7,467 nucleotides of DNA from DAIDKA01 sp049792815. Its GTDB lineage: Bacteria; Pseudomonadota; Gammaproteobacteria; Steroidobacterales; Steroidobacteraceae. The translations under genes and the position numbers were made by a program. Below are positions 1-5,451 of the stretch, piece after piece. The notes under the pieces are model-generated. The model saw nothing but the letters and a program-made list of their open reading frames with translations. It was not told the DNA's origin and searched no databases. The DNA lies in the NCBI GenBank assembly GCA_049792815.1, contig JBARBG010000145.1:1-7467 (forward strand). The letters run 5' to 3'. Numbering within the stretch: position 1 is the first letter of the stretch; the number at the start of each line of letters is the position of its first letter.

Positions 1-327
1 GGCACGGCGCGCAGCTCCGCCGCCCCTGCCGCCAAGGCGGTCGCGCCGGCGGGCAAGGCCGGCAAATCCGGCAAGGCCATCGACCGCCTTGACCTGGACA
101 CGACGCAGATCACGGGCAACAAGGAACTGCCCAAGGTCATGTACGTGGTGCCGTGGAAGCATTCGGACCTGGGTGACCTCACCGGCAAGCCGGCGAACAG
201 CCTGGTCGATGAGATCCTGCAACCGGTAGACCGTGACGTTTTCAACCGTGAAGAGCGGTACTACCACACAGTTGCACCACAAAAGGGCCCGTCGAACCCT
301 CCGGCGGGGCCGGCGGTGGACCATTGA
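1..327 (+). CDS. C-terminal part of an unknown protein upstream of the ExbB/ExbD cassette (5' truncated)
   Basis: The frame is open from the first base of the window to TGA at 325-327, giving 108 residues of a longer protein whose start lies outside. The first 26 or so visible residues are an Ala/Lys/Gly/Pro-rich linker. A compact segment follows, with the conserved-looking phrases DRLDLDTTQITGNKELPK, MYVVPWK and LVDEILQPVDRDVF, then a proline-rich tail ending in PAVDH. No transmembrane segment or catalytic motif is visible. From memory, proteins with this ITGNxELPKVxYxVPWK signature sit directly upstream of MotA/TolQ/ExbB genes in other gammaproteobacteria; this was not checked. The linker-plus-small-domain layout would suit an envelope protein, but localisation cannot be judged without the N-terminus. 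Its place upstream suggests a role with the energised complex encoded next. The molecular function is unknown. Confidence 0.75.
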   Translation, partial: GTARSSAAPAAKAVAPAGKAGKSGKAIDRLDLDTTQITGNKELPKVMYVVPWKHSDLGDLTGKPANSLVDEILQPVDRDVFNREERYYHTVAPQKGPSNPPAGPAVDH

Positions 328-337
328 GGGCGGTGCC

Positions 338-355
338 CCGCGCGCCGCCGCGCGG
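338..355 (+). repeat. GC-rich hairpin in the intergenic gap
   Basis: A perfect 7-bp stem (CCGCGCG paired with CGCGCGG) encloses a 4-base loop 11 bases after the stop codon of the upstream gene. Only three T residues follow, so it is a poor match to a factor-independent terminator. It might attenuate read-through or protect a 3' end. In a region this GC-rich a chance stem of this size is also plausible. Confidence 0.35.
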
Positions 356-386
356 TTTGAGAATTGGGTCGTAGCATTTTGCGGTT

Positions 387-406
387 ATGTCTTTAAGTTG
401 AGACAT
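387..406. promoter_or_regulatory. Inverted repeat upstream of the ExbB-like gene, possible operator
   Basis: ATGTCT and AGACAT form a perfect 6-bp inverted repeat around an 8-base spacer (TTAAGTTG). Its right end lies 34 bases before the ATG at 441. The surrounding 356-430 segment is visibly richer in A and T than the coding sequence on either side, as expected of a promoter region. I could not identify a convincing -35/-10 pair, nor assign the repeat to a known regulator. It may be a transcription factor site, a weak 5' leader hairpin, or chance. Confidence 0.3.
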
Positions 407-429
407 TGGCTAGGCGCGTTTGCTGTTTC

Positions 430-434
430 GGGAG
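430..434 (+). promoter_or_regulatory. Ribosome binding site that fixes the ExbB-like start at 441
   Basis: GGGAG lies 6 bases before ATG 441. It would fall inside the reading frame if the upstream in-frame TTG at 420 were used. The ATG is therefore the preferred start, and the protein begins MNIFDNL. Confidence 0.65.
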
Positions 435-440
435 TTGCTG

Positions 441-1100
441 ATGAATATCTTCGATAATCTGGTCAAATTCTTTCAGGGTGGCGGGACTTTCATGTTCCCC
501 ATCGCGATCGTTCTGGTGATCGGCCTGGCGATCGCGCTCGAACGCTACATCTACCTGGTGCGTGTCTCGACACGTAACCGCCAGCTGTGGAATCAGATCG
601 TGCCCATGCTGTCACAGGGCAATTTCCGGCAGGTGGTGCAGGTCACCTCCAAATCCGAGTCGGCCATCGCCCAGATCCTCAATTACGGACTGGCGCGCAT
701 CCAGGCTGCACGGCGCCGCGAGGATATCGAAAAGGCCATGGAGGAGAGCCTCATGGAGGTCGTGCCGCGGCTTGAGAAGCGCACGCATTACCTCGCGACC
801 TTCGCCAATCTCGCGACCCTGCTGGGCCTGCTCGGCACCGTCATGGGCCTCATCAACGCCTTCCACGCGGTGGCCACGGTGAATCCGGCCGAGAAGGCCA
901 ATCTGCTCTCGGCCAGCATTTCGGTGGCCATGAACTGCACGGCCTTCGGGCTGATGACGGCGGTGCCACTGCTCTTCATCCACGCCTTCCTGCAGACCAA
1001 GACCACCGAGCTCATCGACAGCCTGGAGATGGCCTCGGTGAAGTTCCTGAACGCCGTCACCGAGCGCCGCCCCGAGGCGCCGGCTCCGGCCGCGGCCTGA
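441..1100 (+). CDS. MotA/TolQ/ExbB-family proton channel protein
   Basis: This 219-residue inner-membrane protein is predicted to form the proton-conducting oligomer that powers a partner spanning the periplasm. Three membrane segments are visible: about residues 17-39 (FMFPIAIVLVIGLAIALERY), 118-142 and 157-184. The large cytoplasmic loop at about 40-117 is charged and helical, as in ExbB and TolQ. Segment 2 carries the family signature GLLGTVMG at 129-136, and segment 3 carries SISVAMNCTAFGLMTAVPLL. The polar Thr133 and Thr167 occupy the positions expected for pore-lining threonines of ExbB. The C-terminus ends in a Pro/Ala tail. Start ATG 441 is chosen over TTG 420 because GGGAG lies 6 bases before it. 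Two ExbD-like genes and a TonB-like gene follow directly, so it is an ExbB/TolQ/AglR-type protein rather than a flagellar MotA. Family assignment is secure; the exact physiological system is not. Confidence 0.93.
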   Translation: MNIFDNLVKFFQGGGTFMFPIAIVLVIGLAIALERYIYLVRVSTRNRQLWNQIVPMLSQGNFRQVVQVTSKSESAIAQILNYGLARIQAARRREDIEKAMEESLMEVVPRLEKRTHYLATFANLATLLGLLGTVMGLINAFHAVATVNPAEKANLLSASISVAMNCTAFGLMTAVPLLFIHAFLQTKTTELIDSLEMASVKFLNAVTERRPEAPAPAAA

Positions 1101-1122
1101 ACTGCACTCGGACCGGACACAC

Positions 1123-1623
1123 ATGCGCCGTTCATACGATGCCAGGAAGCTCGCGCGCCGCAACCGCCGGCCTGCGGAGCTGCTGCTGGTCCCGATGATC
1201 GACATCTTCACCGTGCTGGTGACGTTCCTGCTGATGACCGCCGTGTTCTCCCGCACGGTGGTCCTGCAGCTGAACCTGCCCAGCGCCAGTGCGCAGATGC
1301 CGGATCTGCCCAAGGACCTGCAGCTGGAAGTCCTGGTGCGCCACGATCTGCTGGAAGTGGCCGACCGCAACACCGGACCGCTGAAGGACATACCCAACAC
1401 CGCCCAGGGCTATGACTTCGACGGCCTGACGGACTTTCTCAAGATGGTGAAGGCGAAGTTTCCGACCAAGACCGACGCCTCGGTGCTGCTGGAGAAGGAC
1501 ACTCCCTATGACATCCTGGTGCAGGTGATGGATCACGTACGGGTATTCGAGGCCACCAATGGCTTCGCCACGACGCAGGCGGAACTGTTCCCGGCCATTT
1601 CCGTGGGAGATGCGCCGCCATGA
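1123..1623 (+). CDS. ExbD/TolR-family biopolymer transport protein, first copy
   Basis: This 166-residue protein has a basic cytoplasmic N-terminus (RRSYDARKLARRNRR), one membrane segment at about 19-42 and a periplasmic domain. The segment VPMIDIFTVLVTFLLM contains Asp27, which aligns with the essential membrane Asp of ExbD and TolR (Asp25 in E. coli ExbD) that couples proton flow to motion. The C-terminal part, with PYDILVQVMDHVRVFE, matches the usual ExbD ending that contains a proline-tyrosine helix start. It is longer than E. coli ExbD (about 141 residues) because of an insert near residues 84-105. It lies 22 bases after the channel gene and overlaps the next gene by four bases (ATGA). 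No strong ribosome binding site precedes it, so coupled translation is likely. Together with the next protein it probably supplies the plug subunits of the channel. Confidence 0.92.
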   Translation: MRRSYDARKLARRNRRPAELLLVPMIDIFTVLVTFLLMTAVFSRTVVLQLNLPSASAQMPDLPKDLQLEVLVRHDLLEVADRNTGPLKDIPNTAQGYDFDGLTDFLKMVKAKFPTKTDASVLLEKDTPYDILVQVMDHVRVFEATNGFATTQAELFPAISVGDAPP

Positions 1624-2141
1624 TGTCCAAACGCGCGCGGCGCATGGCCGTGCATCACCAGCGCCACCAGGCCGGGTTCGAGCTGAACCTGATCCCGCTC
1701 ATCGACATCCTCTCGGTGATGGTGTCCTTCCTGCTGGTCTATTCCACGGAAGTGGAAATAATCCAGAACAGCAAAGGCATCGAAATCCCGCAATCCATCG
1801 CGCAGATGGCGCCGGATCGTTCGGTGGTGGTGATGATGACCAAGACCGACCTGTTCGTGCAGGGCGAATTCATCGAGACCATCAAGGACGTGCAGGCGGA
1901 TCAGGGCGCAACGCTGGTGGCGCTCGGCGCCGCGCTGAAGCGGCCGCTGCTGGTCGGCCGGGACGTTTCCGAAGCGGCGCTTGCGGCCCGGGAAATCACC
2001 ATCATGGCCGACAAGTCACTGCCCTACGAGGTTCTGAAGAAGGTGATGGCAACCTGTACCGATGCGGACTACGGCAAGATTTCCCTGGCCGTGCTGCAGA
2101 AAGAAAAGCCGGTGAGCCTCGCCCGGGCTCCGTCGGCGTAG
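1620..2141 (+). CDS. ExbD/TolR-family biopolymer transport protein, second copy
   Basis: This 173-residue protein has the same architecture as its upstream neighbour but a clearly different sequence. It has a basic N-terminus (MMSKRARRMAVHHQRHQ), one membrane segment at about 22-44 (LNLIPLIDILSVMVSFLLV) with the proton-coupling Asp at 29, then a periplasmic domain. The C-terminal motif ITIMADKSLPYEVLKKVMATC corresponds to the conserved ExbD/TolR ADK-x-x-PY-x-x-V-x-x-VM pattern, and matches it better than the first copy does. ATG 1620 overlaps the preceding stop in an ATGA junction and has GGGAGA 9 bases upstream; ATG 1623 is an equally possible start. Two dissimilar ExbD proteins beside one channel protein suggest a heterodimeric plug, as proposed for AglQ/AglS with AglR. 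That last step is inference. Confidence 0.92.
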   Translation: MMSKRARRMAVHHQRHQAGFELNLIPLIDILSVMVSFLLVYSTEVEIIQNSKGIEIPQSIAQMAPDRSVVVMMTKTDLFVQGEFIETIKDVQADQGATLVALGAALKRPLLVGRDVSEAALAAREITIMADKSLPYEVLKKVMATCTDADYGKISLAVLQKEKPVSLARAPSA

Positions 2142-2147
2142 CAAATC

Positions 2148-3053
2148 ATGCTGGCACCTTACTACCGTACTTTTGAGCTGGCCTGGGAGGGTGACGAGGA
2201 GGCGCAGGCGCGCTTTCGGCGCATCCTGCGGGTCGGCCTCATCGTGCTGCTGGCCCTGGCGCTGCTGATCGCGCTGCTGCCGCCACCCCGGACCGCGCCG
2301 GGTCAGGTCAGCGTGCCCCCGCAGCTGGCGCGTATCATGATCGAGGAGCAACCCAAGCCCCCGCCGCCGCCACCACCGCCGAAGCCGGAAGTGAAGCCGG
2401 TGCAGGAGGTCAAGCCCGTGCCGACCCCGGTACCGATCGACAAGGTGGCCGAGGCGCGCAAGAAGGCGGAAAAAGCGGTCAATCAATTCAAGGACGCCCT
2501 CGCCGACCTGCGCGAGAAGACTCCCATTGAGGAGGGGCAGACCAAGAACCTGACCGGCGTGGTCGGCGCGGATTCCAAGGCCGAGCGCTCCATGATCACC
2601 TCCAAGGTGGGCGTCGGCAGCGCCGGCATCACCTCCACCAGCAGCCGTGGCTTTGGCAGTGGCGCGGGATCGCTGACCGGCCATGAAACCGCGACCGTGA
2701 CCTCGGCGATTGCGCACTCCGGGCTTAATGGTGGTGCCGTACGCACCGGCAGCAATGGCAAGGCGGAGCGCAGCCGTGAGGAAATCGAGCTGGTGTTCGA
2801 CAAGAACAAGGGGGGCATCTTCTCGCTGTATGCACGGGCGATGCGTGAACATCCCGAGCTTCAGGGTAAACTGGTGCTGGAATTCACCATCGCACCCTCC
2901 GGAGAGGTCACAATGTGCCGGGTCGTCTCCTCCGAACTGCACAATCCGGAGCTGGAGAGCAAGATCGTGGAGCGTGTGAGAGCCTACCGCTTCGAGGCCA
3001 AGGACGTGGATACCATCACCACCACCAAGCCGATTGAGTTCTTCCCCTCTTAG
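2148..3053 (+). CDS. TonB-like energy transducer with AgmX/PglI-type C-terminal domain
   Basis: This 301-residue protein is predicted to be anchored in the inner membrane and to span the periplasm, passing energy from the ExbB/ExbD-like complex. In order, it has a short cytoplasmic N-terminus, one membrane segment at about 26-44, and a proline-rich stretch at 69-96 with eight consecutive prolines (71-78) followed by KP/VP repeats. A charged helical segment follows at about 98-125, then a Gly/Ser/Thr-rich linker at about 137-205. The C-terminal domain at about 209-301 has LVFDKNKGGIFSLYARAM, LVLEFTIAPSGEVT and CRVVSSELHNPELE. That pattern is the AgmX/PglI-type C-terminal domain (GltJ of Myxococcus gliding motility), a relative of the TonB C-terminal fold. 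The gene begins 6 bases after the second ExbD gene without a clear ribosome binding site, so coupled expression is likely. The outer-membrane or periplasmic partner is unknown. Confidence 0.85.
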   Translation: MLAPYYRTFELAWEGDEEAQARFRRILRVGLIVLLALALLIALLPPPRTAPGQVSVPPQLARIMIEEQPKPPPPPPPPKPEVKPVQEVKPVPTPVPIDKVAEARKKAEKAVNQFKDALADLREKTPIEEGQTKNLTGVVGADSKAERSMITSKVGVGSAGITSTSSRGFGSGAGSLTGHETATVTSAIAHSGLNGGAVRTGSNGKAERSREEIELVFDKNKGGIFSLYARAMREHPELQGKLVLEFTIAPSGEVTMCRVVSSELHNPELESKIVERVRAYRFEAKDVDTITTTKPIEFFPS

Positions 3054-3064
3054 GGCAAGTTGCC

Positions 3065-3424
3065 ATGAATCTGCAGTCCGAAATCGAATATTTCACCGAG
3101 CTGCGGTTGATCGACAAGGCGCGGCTGCTGACCATGTTCCTGCACGAACTGGCCGAGGAAGCGCGTACCACCTACGGGCCGGGCAGCGAACAGGTGTTCG
3201 ATACGGCGCACCTGCGGTTCGTGAACGAACTGGTGCATCGTCTGACCCGCGTCATCGAGCAGTTGATGGCGGAGGACGCCGCGCGGCCTCCCGATGACAT
3301 CGTGCTGCGCATGCTGCTGTCCACCCGCGCCGACAAGGTCGCCGAACGCCTGGTATTCAATGCCTACAAGCGCGCCATCCAGGGCTTCGAGAGCTTCGAT
3401 ACCACCATCCTGATGAACAACTGA
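3065..3424 (+). CDS. Small helical cytosolic protein of unknown function
   Basis: This 119-residue protein belongs to no family I recognise. It has no signal peptide or membrane segment. The sequence is rich in Leu, Glu, Arg and Ala in patterns typical of amphipathic helices: about residues 3-35 (SEIEYFTELRLIDKARLLTMFLHELAEEA), 46-70 (AHLRFVNELVHRLTRVIEQLMAE) and 76-109. It lacks cysteines. The start ATG 3065 lies 11 bases after the TonB-like gene, with AGGG at 3052-3055 overlapping that gene's stop codon, so it is probably co-transcribed with the cassette. The coding call rests on codon use like the neighbours, the tight spacing and the ribosome binding site. It could be a cytoplasmic accessory or regulator of the membrane complex, but nothing in the sequence shows this. 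Confidence 0.8.
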   Translation: MNLQSEIEYFTELRLIDKARLLTMFLHELAEEARTTYGPGSEQVFDTAHLRFVNELVHRLTRVIEQLMAEDAARPPDDIVLRMLLSTRADKVAERLVFNAYKRAIQGFESFDTTILMNN

Positions 3425-3438
3425 TCCGCTTGAGCGGA
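3425..3438 (+). repeat. Short inverted repeat before the antiporter start
   Basis: TCCGCT and AGCGGA are perfect complements separated by TG, giving a hairpin of at least 5 bp. It begins directly after the stop codon of the preceding gene and covers the GAGCGGA purine stretch just upstream of TTG 3449. It might reduce ribosome access to the antiporter start. No T-run follows, so it is not a typical terminator. Confidence 0.35.
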
Positions 3439-3448
3439 CGGTGTTCCC

Positions 3449-5437
3449 TTGTTGATTGAGCAGCCGCTTACCCAGGTCCTGATGATGCTGGCCGCGTCGG
3501 TGTTCGTCGTGGCCCTGGCGCGGCGCATCGGCTGGCCGTCGATACTGGGTTACCTGGTCGTCGGCATGGCACTGGGGCCGCATGCGCTGCGGCTCATCAC
3601 TGCGGCGGATACCACGCGCGACCTGGCCGAACTTGGCGTGGTGTTCCTGCTGTTCACCCTGGGGCTGGAGTTCTCACTGCCGCGCATGATGGCGGTGCGC
3701 CGCGAGGTCTTTGGCCTGGGCGCGCTGCAGGTGGGCGCAAGCATGGCGGTGATCGCGGTCATTGCCCGCGGTTTCGGGCTGCCCTGGCTGATCGGTTCGC
3801 TGGTCGGCGGCGCCATCGCCATGAGCTCCACGGCCATCATCCTGCACACCCTCACGGACCGTGGCGAAATCAATCGCACCCATGGCCGGCTGGCCTTCAG
3901 CATGCTGCTGTTCCAGGACATCGCCTTCGTGCCGCTGCTGGCCCTGGCCTCAGCGCTCGCCGGCGGCCATCACGGCGAGTTCTCGGCAGGGGCAGTGGCG
4001 GTGGCCGTGGCCGGTGGTGTGGCCGCCGTGGCCGCGGTGCTGGCCGCGGGCCATTGGCTGCTGCGACCGCTGTTTCACGAGATCGCACACAGCCGGCTGC
4101 GCGAACTGTTCACGCTGGCGGTGCTGCTGGTGGTGCTGGCCTCGGCCTGGACCTCGCACCTGGCGGGGCTGTCGCTGGGACTGGGCGCATTCCTGGCGGG
4201 CATGATGCTCGCCGAAACCGAATACCGGCACCACATCGAAAGCGTGATCCGGCCCTTCCGCGACATCCTGCTGGGCCTGTTCTTCATCAGCGTCGGCATG
4301 CTGCTGGACCTGGGACTGCTGGCGACTGAATTCGTGCTTATTTCGGCGTTGCTCGTCGGTGTGCTGGTGATCAAGGCGGTAGTGGCGGCGCTTGCGACGC
4401 GTATGTTCGAGCCTTCGACCTTCAAGGCGGTGCGCACCGGCATCGTCATGTCGATCGGCGGGGAGTTCGGCATCGCCCTGTTCACCCTGGTGCTGCAAAG
4501 CGGGGCGGTGCCGGTGCGGATCGCCCAGCCGCTGCTGGTCGCGGTGGTGGTGTCGATGGTACTCAGTCCCTTCATCCTGACCAACAACGCACGCCTCGCA
4601 CGCCTGCTGCTGCGCGAGCGGCGCCCGCAGCCTACGCCGCTGGGGCCGGCCGAAATCGGACCCACCGGCACCATCGCCCAGCGCGAACACGTGATCCTGT
4701 GCGGTTATGGCCGGGTGGGCCAGAGCGTGGCACGGGTGCTGGAGTCGCAGGGTTTTGAATACATCGCGCTGGACCTGGATCCGGCACGCATACGCGCCGC
4801 CCGCCAGGCGGGCGAGCCGGTGCTGTATGGGGATTCGGCCAATGAGGACATGCTGGTCAGCGCCGGCTGCGATCATGCCAGCGCCGTCATCGTCAGCTTC
4901 TCAAGCCCGGGAGTTGCACTGGCCATCGTGCGCACCGTGCGGCGGCTGCGCGCCGACGTGCCGATCCTGGTGCGCACGGTGGATGATGCGCACGCCGCCG
5001 ACCTCTCCGCCGCGGGCGCGACGCAGATCATCCCGGAAACCTTTGAAATGGGATTGAACCTGGTCGGCGCGACGCTGCGGGCGCTGAACGTGCCCGTGGC
5101 GCGGGTGGTGCAGACGCTGGGTCAGGTGCGCGATACGCGCTACGCCCTGCTGCGCAATGTGCGCCAGCATAGCGACTCAGCGGTGCCCGCGGAGCTGCTC
5201 GCCGAGCGCGAAGAGATCCGAACCGTGGTCATTCCGCCGGGCGCCTGGGCCGTGGGGCGCTCGGTCGCGGAGGCCCGCGAGCGCGGCGCACAGGTGGCCT
5301 TCACGGGGATACGCCGACACGGGATACTGGGCCAAGCGCCCGAAGGCGCCACCCGCCTGCGCGAAGGCGACCTGGTGCTGATCTGCGGTCAGCCCGAGGC
5401 GCTGGAACACGCCGAAGGCGTGCTGCTGGCGGGGTAA
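3449..5437 (+). CDS. CPA2-family monovalent cation:proton antiporter with RCK domain (KefB/KefC-like)
   Basis: This 662-residue inner-membrane protein probably exchanges K+ or Na+ for protons under control of a cytosolic ligand-binding module. Residues about 5-390 form the hydrophobic Na+/H+ exchanger domain, with LGYLVVGMALGPHAL near the N-terminus and LLFQDIAFVPLL, whose Gln156-Asp157 matches the conserved QD ion-exchange motif of Kef proteins. The Kef loop (YRHHIESVIRPFRDILLGLFFISVGM) lies at 259-284. An RCK/TrkA-N domain starts at about 413 with HVILCGYGRVG, where GYGRVG at 419-424 is the nucleotide-binding glycine motif. A TrkA-C domain occupies about 583-662. The start is taken as TTG 3449, in tandem with TTG 3452 and following a weak GGACGG. 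The first ATG, at 3482, would cut into the first membrane segment. Substrate ion and ligand cannot be set from sequence. The 24-base gap suggests read-through from upstream. Confidence 0.93.
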   Translation: MLIEQPLTQVLMMLAASVFVVALARRIGWPSILGYLVVGMALGPHALRLITAADTTRDLAELGVVFLLFTLGLEFSLPRMMAVRREVFGLGALQVGASMAVIAVIARGFGLPWLIGSLVGGAIAMSSTAIILHTLTDRGEINRTHGRLAFSMLLFQDIAFVPLLALASALAGGHHGEFSAGAVAVAVAGGVAAVAAVLAAGHWLLRPLFHEIAHSRLRELFTLAVLLVVLASAWTSHLAGLSLGLGAFLAGMMLAETEYRHHIESVIRPFRDILLGLFFISVGMLLDLGLLATEFVLISALLVGVLVIKAVVAALATRMFEPSTFKAVRTGIVMSIGGEFGIALFTLVLQSGAVPVRIAQPLLVAVVVSMVLSPFILTNNARLARLLLRERRPQPTPLGPAEIGPTGTIAQREHVILCGYGRVGQSVARVLESQGFEYIALDLDPARIRAARQAGEPVLYGDSANEDMLVSAGCDHASAVIVSFSSPGVALAIVRTVRRLRADVPILVRTVDDAHAADLSAAGATQIIPETFEMGLNLVGATLRALNVPVARVVQTLGQVRDTRYALLRNVRQHSDSAVPAELLAEREEIRTVVIPPGAWAVGRSVAEARERGAQVAFTGIRRHGILGQAPEGATRLREGDLVLICGQPEALEHAEGVLLAG

Positions 5438-5438
5438 G

Positions 5439-5443
5439 AGGAG
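5439..5443 (+). promoter_or_regulatory. Strong ribosome binding site supporting a CTG start for ppc
   Basis: AGGAG lies 8 bases before CTG 5452, directly after the antiporter stop codon. No ATG, GTG or TTG occurs in the ppc frame between 5221 and 5452. The next in-frame start of those types (GTG 5506) would be far from this site and would remove family-like N-terminal residues. Confidence 0.7.
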
Positions 5444-5451
5444 AATCCACC

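Noticed and set aside
338..358. Factor-independent terminator after the upstream gene
   Set aside because: The GC stem is good but only three T residues follow, so it is listed only as a hairpin.
420..440. TTG 420 as the start of the channel protein
   Set aside because: It would add seven residues encoded by the ribosome binding site region; ATG 441 has GGGAG 6 bases upstream.
360..440. Sigma70 promoter before the channel gene
   Set aside because: Partial hexamers such as TTGGGT (364-369) and TTATGT (385-390) exist but their spacing and match are poor, so no promoter is called.
233..457. 74-codon + strand frame bridging the intergenic gap
   Set aside because: It overlaps the end of the upstream gene and the start of the channel gene in another frame, and the translation shows no domain-like content.
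612..1400. 262-codon open frame on the - strand spanning the channel and first ExbD genes
   Set aside because: It crosses two genuine genes on the opposite strand and has no protein-like motif.
441..1623. Flagellar stator MotA/MotB pair
   Set aside because: The second protein has ExbD/TolR length and motifs and no OmpA-like peptidoglycan-binding domain, and a second ExbD plus a TonB-like gene follow.
2016..2942. 308-codon open frame on the - strand opposite the TonB-like gene
   Set aside because: It is antisense to a well-supported transducer gene, with Arg/His/Gly-rich composition typical of a shadow frame.
3950..4876. 308-codon open frame on the - strand opposite the antiporter
   Set aside because: It is a low-complexity His/Gln/Arg-rich shadow of the conserved antiporter frame, without domain signal.
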